Made by a program: the position numbers and the translations under genes | Source of the DNA: Mercurialis annua | Lineage: Eukaryota > Streptophyta > Magnoliopsida > Malpighiales > Euphorbiaceae | DNA length: 64,000 nucleotides | Assembly: GCF_937616625.2 (NCBI RefSeq) | Contig: NC_065576.1 | Span: 32,328,628 to 32,392,627 of the forward strand | Reading direction: 5' to 3' | In this document: piece by piece, positions 58,924 to 64,000 of the stretch | Position numbering within the stretch: the first letter of the stretch is position 1 | Layout of the letters: each line of letters opens with the position of its first letter | The notes under the pieces: model-generated | Databases searched by the model: none | What the model was told of the DNA's origin: nothing | Seen by the model: the letters and a program-made list of their open reading frames with translations, nothing else

Positions 58924-60216
58924 CTAGGATAATTGCTGTACAGCAAATGAAAGATCTGGCCTAGTGTTACACAGATACAGTAACTTGCCAACAAGCTTTC
59001 TGTATAGTGAATTGTCAGACAAGAGATCTTTATCATCTTTAACAAGTCTCTTAGAGGTGATCATAGGTGTAGGAACTGGTTTGGCATGTAGAAAATCTGT
59101 CTCTGTCAACAAGTCAATAGCATACTGTCTTTGAGATAGATTTATGCCTGATGAAGAATGTGCCACTTCCAAGCCAAGAAAATATTTCAAGGTACCAAGG
59201 TCTTTGATGCTGAATTGAATATCCAGATGAGACTTGACTGAATCAATTGCTGCCATAGAGTTGCTTGCCAGAATTATGTCATCAACATAGATGAGCAAGG
59301 CAATGAAAAAGGAATCAGTATGTTTGATCATTAAAGAAGGATCAGAAGCAGCTGGTTTGAAACCTTGAGACAGAAGAGAAGTTGTCAACTTTGCATGCCA
59401 TTGTCTGCTGGCTTGCTTTAATCCATATAAGGATTTTTGAAGTTTGCAGACTAAAGAAGGATCAGGAGAATCAAAACCCTGTGGTAGCTGCATATATACT
59501 TCTTCCTCCAAGTCTCCATGCAAGAAGGCATTTTTTATGTCAAGTTGGTGAAGATGCCAGTGATTTGTGGCTGCCAGTGCCAACAAAGTTCTGATGGTGG
59601 TCATCTTAGCTACAGGAGAAAAAGTATCCATGTAGTCCAGCCCTTCTTGTTCAGTGTACCCCTTTGCAACTAACCTTGCCTTACACCTATCAATTTCACC
59701 CTTGGAATTGTACTTTATCTTGTACACCCGTTTACAGCCAATGGCCTTTTTGTCTGCTGGTAACTGCGTCAAATGCCAAGTTTTATTTTTGGAGAGAGCA
59801 AGTAATTCAGCTTTCATGGCATGTTGCCAACATAAATGTTTGATAGCTTCTTTGTAACTTTTAGGTTCTGTATGGTTGGTAATGTTTTGGATAAAAGTTT
59901 TATGAGGAGGGGAAAGTTTGGTATAAGAAAGAACAGAAGCTAAATGATGAGGGGTGGTAGTGTGTGGAAGAAGAGAAGGTGGTATAAAACATTCATAATC
60001 CTTAAGAAAATTAGGAGTTTGAATGGTTCTGGTGGATTTTCTTAAGACAGGAAAGTCCTGACCATTGAAAATAGGTTGGGTGGGATGGATGGGTTGAGGT
60101 GGAGAATTCCAGGTAGGATTAGAAGGTAGAACAGAAGGTATTGGAGTTTGTGGTGGTTGAGGGATAATTGGCATGACAGAGTTATTTAAATCAAAAACAG
60201 GATCTGAAGAGTTCAT
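58924..60216 (-). CDS. Copia C2 reverse transcriptase
   Basis: A 430-codon frame. The Pro-rich linker (residues ~1-85) precedes the RT domain: [71 protein letters not shown] (first catalytic Asp), SLYGLKQASRQWHAKL and LLIYVDDIILASNS (YVDD, residues ~315-319). The later part reads YFLGLEVAHSSSGINLSQRQ. KRVYK replaces the usual KWVYK. Ends at the TAG before RNase H. The ATG at 60216 overlaps the end of the upstream frame by four bases, which reflects the frameshift rather than a natural start. Confidence 0.93.
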   Translation of the reverse strand: MNSSDPVFDLNNSVMPIIPQPPQTPIPSVLPSNPTWNSPPQPIHPTQPIFNGQDFPVLRKSTRTIQTPNFLKDYECFIPPSLLPHTTTPHHLASVLSYTKLSPPHKTFIQNITNHTEPKSYKEAIKHLCWQHAMKAELLALSKNKTWHLTQLPADKKAIGCKRVYKIKYNSKGEIDRCKARLVAKGYTEQEGLDYMDTFSPVAKMTTIRTLLALAATNHWHLHQLDIKNAFLHGDLEEEVYMQLPQGFDSPDPSLVCKLQKSLYGLKQASRQWHAKLTTSLLSQGFKPAASDPSLMIKHTDSFFIALLIYVDDIILASNSMAAIDSVKSHLDIQFSIKDLGTLKYFLGLEVAHSSSGINLSQRQYAIDLLTETDFLHAKPVPTPMITSKRLVKDDKDLLSDNSLYRKLVGKLLYLCNTRPDLSFAVQQLS

Positions 60217-61967
60217 ACCTTGATTTTATGCAGACTTGAATGGTAGTGAATATGGAAATGTATTTCATAGAAAATTACATTCCTGGAAATAATGATGTTC
60301 TTGCTCTCAAGATTATAAAGAAGATAACCCTTAGTGTTTGGGGGAAAACCCAGAAATATGCACTTGACTGCTCTACTATCAAACTTGGTTCTATGAGGTC
60401 CATATGTGCTTGCAGAACTCAGACAACCAAAAACCTTTAAGTGACTAAGGTTTGGTTGAGTTTGATAGATTATGTTATAAGGGGTTGTATTCTGAATAAT
60501 TGGTGAGTGTGTTCCGTTGATCAAATATACTGCATGAAGAATGCAGTAGCTCCAGAAATGCAAGGGAAGAGATGATTGAAATCTGAGTGCCCTTGCCACA
60601 TTTAGTATATGTTGATGTTTCCTTTCCACAGTACTATTCTGTTCTGGTGTATAAATGCAACTCTTTTGATGTAAAATCCCTTGACTTTTGTAATATTCTG
60701 GATAATCAAACTCCATTCCATTGTCTGTTCTAACAGTTTTCACTGTTTTGCCAAAATGAGTCTGGATGTAAGTGATAAAATCTCTAAGGTGAGATCTGAC
60801 TTCAGACTTGTATTTCAATAAAAACACCCATGTAAACCTTGAATGACCATCAACAATGGTTAAAAAATATCTATAACCATTGATAGAACTAACAGCCATA
60901 GGCCCCCAAATATCAGCATGCAAGAGATCAAAAGCATTATCAGTAACTGTACTGCTAACAGGAAAAGGCAGTTTTCTTTGTTTGGCATAGTGACAGACAT
61001 CACACACATGATTCTCAGAAACTTTTATTGAAGGATCTAACTTTTGCAACAATTTGATCCTGTTAGTAGACAAATGACCTAATCTGAAGTGCCAAATATC
61101 TATGTCTGTTTTGTCTGGCAAGACTGAAAAAGCAGAATTACAAATTGCTTTAAACTGAGATACTGGCTTGAACAAGTACAAACTCTCTTTCTTTTTAGCT
61201 GAACCAATCCTCTTCCATGTATCCATGTCCTGTATAAAACAGGAATCACGATACAAGACCAAACACAGCTTTGCATCATCAGTCAGTTTACTCACAGAGA
61301 TAAGATTGAAGTTGAACATAGGCACATAGATAACATTGTGTAACAAAAGTTCATCACTCAATTGTACTGAGCCTATGTGTGTAACAGGAATAAGTGATCC
61401 ATTTGGCAACCTTACATTAACATTATTCACTAGTCTTGAATGTTTAAAATAATCTGCTTTGCATATAATGTGATATGTTGCTCCAGTATCAAGTATCCAA
61501 GTATCTCTATAATTTTTAGTAGTAAAAAAACAAGTATGAATTGTACCTTGTTTGTCCTCTGGTGGTTTGAATGATGCCACAAGAGAATTCACTTGAGAAG
61601 GCCCTGTTTCATTTGGTCCTAGTTGAATTAAAGACATAATTTTCTGATACTGTTCTAGAGTAAAAGTGAAAGTGTGTCCTGCATGCACACCAGAGATAGC
61701 AGTTGAATCAGTGTTCATGTTAACCTTTGTCACTTCTTGCTTATAGTTTCCTCTCTGCATTATTGATATGTCATCATCATAATCCTGAAAATCCTGCTGT
61801 TTAGATTGAGCATGATTTGCATATGCATTATCAGGTTTCTTTGGTTGAAAGCCAGGAGGAAATCCATGTTTCCTGTAACAATAGTCCACAGTGTGTCTTG
61901 AGTTTCCACAATATGAGCATAATTTCTGTTTTGTGCCTTGATAAAAGTTGTTGAAACCTCCTCTTCT
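60213..61967 (-). CDS. Copia C2 nucleocapsid, protease and integrase
   Basis: Open from the codon after the gag stop. CSYCGNSRHTVDYC is the CX2CX4HX4C knuckle. TWILDTGATYHI is the protease active site. DIWHFRLGHLSTNRI with CDVCHYAKQRKLPF is the HHCC pre-integrase region. HADIWGP, VRTDNGMEF and NSTVERKHQHIL supply the D, D and E of the integrase core; NSTVERK has Ser-Thr where Gly-x is usual. VFGCLSSASTYGPHRTKFDS follows. The frame shifts just before 60213. Confidence 0.92.
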   Translation of the reverse strand, partial: RRGGFNNFYQGTKQKLCSYCGNSRHTVDYCYRKHGFPPGFQPKKPDNAYANHAQSKQQDFQDYDDDISIMQRGNYKQEVTKVNMNTDSTAISGVHAGHTFTFTLEQYQKIMSLIQLGPNETGPSQVNSLVASFKPPEDKQGTIHTCFFTTKNYRDTWILDTGATYHIICKADYFKHSRLVNNVNVRLPNGSLIPVTHIGSVQLSDELLLHNVIYVPMFNFNLISVSKLTDDAKLCLVLYRDSCFIQDMDTWKRIGSAKKKESLYLFKPVSQFKAICNSAFSVLPDKTDIDIWHFRLGHLSTNRIKLLQKLDPSIKVSENHVCDVCHYAKQRKLPFPVSSTVTDNAFDLLHADIWGPMAVSSINGYRYFLTIVDGHSRFTWVFLLKYKSEVRSHLRDFITYIQTHFGKTVKTVRTDNGMEFDYPEYYKSQGILHQKSCIYTPEQNSTVERKHQHILNVARALRFQSSLPLHFWSYCILHAVYLINGTHSPIIQNTTPYNIIYQTQPNLSHLKVFGCLSSASTYGPHRTKFDSRAVKCIFLGFPPNTKGYLLYNLESKNIIISRNVIFYEIHFHIHYHSSLHKIKV

Positions 61968-62789
61968 TTAAAAGTTTCCTCTAAAATTGCCCATGCCCCT
62001 TCCTCTTGCATAGCAGATGTTAGACTCATAGTCTATATCATAATCAGACTCATTGTTTCCTTTTGCCATAAAGACATTTGAGTCACCACCTGGTTTGTTT
62101 GCAGTTGCCAACTGCCTTTCATATTGAATCACCATAGAGAAAGCCTTCTTGATTGCAGGAAGAGGTTCCTGCATTATTATCTGTGTTCTAACAGGAGAGA
62201 AATTCTTATTCAAGCCTTTTAGAAACTTTATTACCTGATCACTTGACTGAATCATTTTAATTGTTTCTGATACTCCACAGGGGCACTTAGGTTCACAGTG
62301 ACAAATAGGAATTGATCTCAGATTGAGTAACTCATCCCAAAGAGTCTTCAGATGAGTAAAATACTCAATTATTGACATTGAACCCTGTTTAAAACTGTAT
62401 ATTTCTTCTTGTATGTCCCCAATCCTTCCAGAATCCCCTTGTGAGAACCTATCTTTCAAATCTTTCCATATTTCATATGCAGTGTCAAGGCAGGATATGC
62501 TATCAGCAATAGTTTGAGTCAATGATCTATATAACCAAGACATGACTAGAGTGTTACACCTCCCCCAAACAGCAAAAGTATCATCATCAGCTTGAGGCAT
62601 AACAATTGAACCATCTACAAACTTAAACTTGTTTTTGGAAATCAATGCCATACGCATTGATCTGAACCACGAGTGATAGTTGCTTCCATCTAACAAATTT
62701 GAGACTAAAATGAGTGAGGGATTCTCACCAGGATGTACAAAATACGGACTGGACATAATATCTTCTGGTCTAAACATCTGAGCTGCCAT
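61968..62789 (-). CDS. Copia C2 gag
   Basis: A 273-codon frame starting MAAQMFRPEDIMSS. YFVHPGENPSLILVSNLLDG, SNYHSWFRSMRMALISKNK and WGRCNTLVMSWLYRSLTQTI show the gag_3/UBN2_3-type gag of plant Copia elements; LKTLWDELLNLR and KFLKGLNKNFSPVRTQIIMQ continue it. It ends at TAA within RGMGNFRGNF, just before the zinc knuckle, which lies in the same frame, so the stop is probably a point mutation. Whether some readthrough occurs is unknown. Confidence 0.92.
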   Translation of the reverse strand: MAAQMFRPEDIMSSPYFVHPGENPSLILVSNLLDGSNYHSWFRSMRMALISKNKFKFVDGSIVMPQADDDTFAVWGRCNTLVMSWLYRSLTQTIADSISCLDTAYEIWKDLKDRFSQGDSGRIGDIQEEIYSFKQGSMSIIEYFTHLKTLWDELLNLRSIPICHCEPKCPCGVSETIKMIQSSDQVIKFLKGLNKNFSPVRTQIIMQEPLPAIKKAFSMVIQYERQLATANKPGGDSNVFMAKGNNESDYDIDYESNICYARGRGMGNFRGNF

Positions 62790-62965
62790 TGATGAAGCTT
62801 CAAATCAAATAACAGAGAAGAAAGACGATCAAAGAGTAAATTGATCCAAAAAACAATCAAAAATTGAATCAATCAACACGAAAATCAATCAACAATCAAT
62901 CAATCAAGAATCGATCAAGAACAATCAAGTAAAAACGACGATCAACAACTTATCAAGAGCACAAT

Positions 62966-62978
62966 GGCTCTGGTACCA
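62966..62978 (-). promoter_or_regulatory. Primer-binding site of Copia C2
   Basis: Minus-strand TGGTACCAGAGCC, a one-base variant of the Met primer site (TGGTATCAGAGCC), abuts LTR end TTATTA. Confidence 0.88.
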
Positions 62979-63324
62979 TAATAAGAACTGAGAGAAAAAC
63001 AAACTTTATTAATCTCAGAGAAAAAGTTTTTACAAGATTAGCTTGAGTTTAATGCTTTCAAGCTCTATATATAGAGACTAAAAATAACTGCCTCTAACTA
63101 ACTAGATTCTCTCAAAATGCAAACATTCCTCGTGTTCCTTTTGATGAACTGGATACAGCTCATATACAGCTCACCATTTGCTGATCTGGCAACTCACACA
63201 AAACTTCACTGCATGATCTGAACTTCTTCTGCTGTCATGGAGCTTATTTCTTTATCAACAAGAAAACAAGAAACAGGGAGCAGAAGTTGCAATGTTGGCA
63301 TGAAACACATTATATACTGCATTA
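62979..63324 (-). repeat. 5' LTR of Copia C2 (346 bp)
   Basis: Near-identical to 57980-58325; the only differences I see are in GAAAAACAAAC against GAAAAAGAAGC. Gag ATG lies about 190 bases downstream of the LTR. Confidence 0.95.
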
Positions 63325-63329
63325 GTCCT

Positions 63330-64000
63330 TGAGATGTGAAGGTAAGATTAGGGTTGTGGAAGGTTTTCTAAGAATAGAAAAATCTTCTTCATTGAATACA
63401 TAATTATATGTTTGAAGGATATAGGTGGTGGTTGATTGGGAATGGTTTAAAGGTCAGGAATTTGAAGGTTTGGTGATGGCGATTCAAGAATCACAGAAAC
63501 ATAAGTAGGTCTAAAATCAATAAAAATTAGGGGTGAAGGGTGATTAGACTACTCAGAAAGATTATAGACATTATTTTTATTAGAAATTATAAAATATAAA
63601 ACTATTTCATGAAATATGTCATCTCTAGAAATAAAAATTTGTTTTGTTTGGAGATTAAACAACTTGTAACCTTATATTCTTGTTTAAAAATCTAAGAAAA
63701 TTCATTTTGTTGCTCTGGAATAAAATTTTGATTTGTGAGAATATACGTTTGTGCCAATAGCTAAGCATCCAAAAACTATATGAGAATAAGATGAATGTTT
63801 GTTATAATATTTATAAAAAGGAGTATTATTGAACTGAATAGGAAATGGAGTTCAGTGTATGAGATAAACAGAATCTAAAACACATTTTGGACATAGATAA
63901 ACAGGCAAAGCGGATTAAAAGTATAATGGTCTTGCCATATTTAAAGGAAATTAAACTCCCTGTATCACTCAAGTCTCAGGAAATTTCAAAAAGATCACTA
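63330..64000 (-). pseudogene. Copia C3 integrase end and linker, right part
   Basis: Minus strand reads IVFGCLAIGTNVYSHKSKF, RATKCIFLDFQ and YKLFNLQTKQIFISRDDIFH near 63800-63600, the C-terminal side of Copia integrase, followed by a Pro-rich linker toward 63330 where C2 inserted. Many stops. The element extends past the window end. Confidence 0.85.

Larger units (their letters stand above)
57980..63324 (-). mobile_element. Element C2: young Ty1/Copia element inserted in C3
   Basis: Two 346-bp LTRs (57980-58325 and 62979-63324) differ at only two positions that I can see and are flanked by perfect GTCCT duplications (57975-57979 and 63325-63329). A near-full polyprotein runs gag, knuckle, protease, integrase, RT, RNase H. 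Three lesions break it: TAA at 61968-61970, a frameshift near 60216 and TAG at 58921-58923. LTR ends are TA...TA. Near-identical LTRs make this the youngest element here. Confidence 0.95.

Overview
This window is plant nuclear DNA, most likely from a flowering plant, and probably a dicot. It is AT-rich, contains Stowaway-type MITEs, and is dominated by LTR retrotransposons that use the plant initiator-Met tRNA primer site (TGGTATCAGAGC) and by an L1-type LINE. I found no bacterial-style gene, operon or CRISPR array. I also saw no intact ordinary plant gene; the only cellular gene I can suggest is a broken, retrotransposon-riddled relative of the plant FG-GAP/NERD1 family on the minus strand.

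Layout. (1) 1-9293: element A, a young non-coding (LARD-like) LTR element with 2.56-kb LTRs; the first ~82 bases of its 5' LTR lie outside the window. (2) 9409-10086: arrays with an unusual 11-bp period. (3) 11163-11449: a complete Stowaway MITE. (4) ~12.1-18.9 kb: a dead L1-type LINE carrying a hAT-type MITE. (5) 19043-22616: a Stowaway MITE split by LTR element B. (6) 23739-24371: a MITE with a possible 9-bp target duplication. (7) 24.8-42.4 kb: fragments of the NERD1-like gene separated by solo LTR D (itself holding a MULE-type MITE and solo LTR E), solo LTR G, and F, a complete but gag-less Tat-lineage Ty3/Gypsy element with dual RNase H and a spliced antisense ORF. (8) 44.8-56.6 kb: an RNase H-like pseudogene split by Copia element C1, which was in turn split by the LARD-like element H. 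(9) 56.7-64 kb: Copia C3, split by the young Copia C2.

The nesting is supported by target-site duplications read directly on both sides: GCGTT (D), ATATC (E), GCTAT (G), AGAAT (F), GGTAT (C1), GTCCT (C2), ACATC/ACTTC (B), ATGATAGT/ATGATAAT (hAT MITE) and TAATTAAAT/TAATTAAAA (MULE MITE). LTR divergence by eye orders the events: C2 (2 differences in 346 bp) and A (about 1%) are recent; C1, F and B are older.

The most unusual signals are non-coding. Elements A, B, D, E and H belong to one superfamily: all five share a U5 block and most share further LTR blocks, although their LTRs are 2.2-3.6 kb long and otherwise diverged. Four of them, and the unrelated solo LTR G, each carry a compact GC-rich cluster of palindromes whose sequence differs from family to family while the architecture is the same. 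A, B and H also share internal blocks that do not code for protein. I cannot show that this is a new system, but it is the best candidate for one here. No element in the window looks autonomous.
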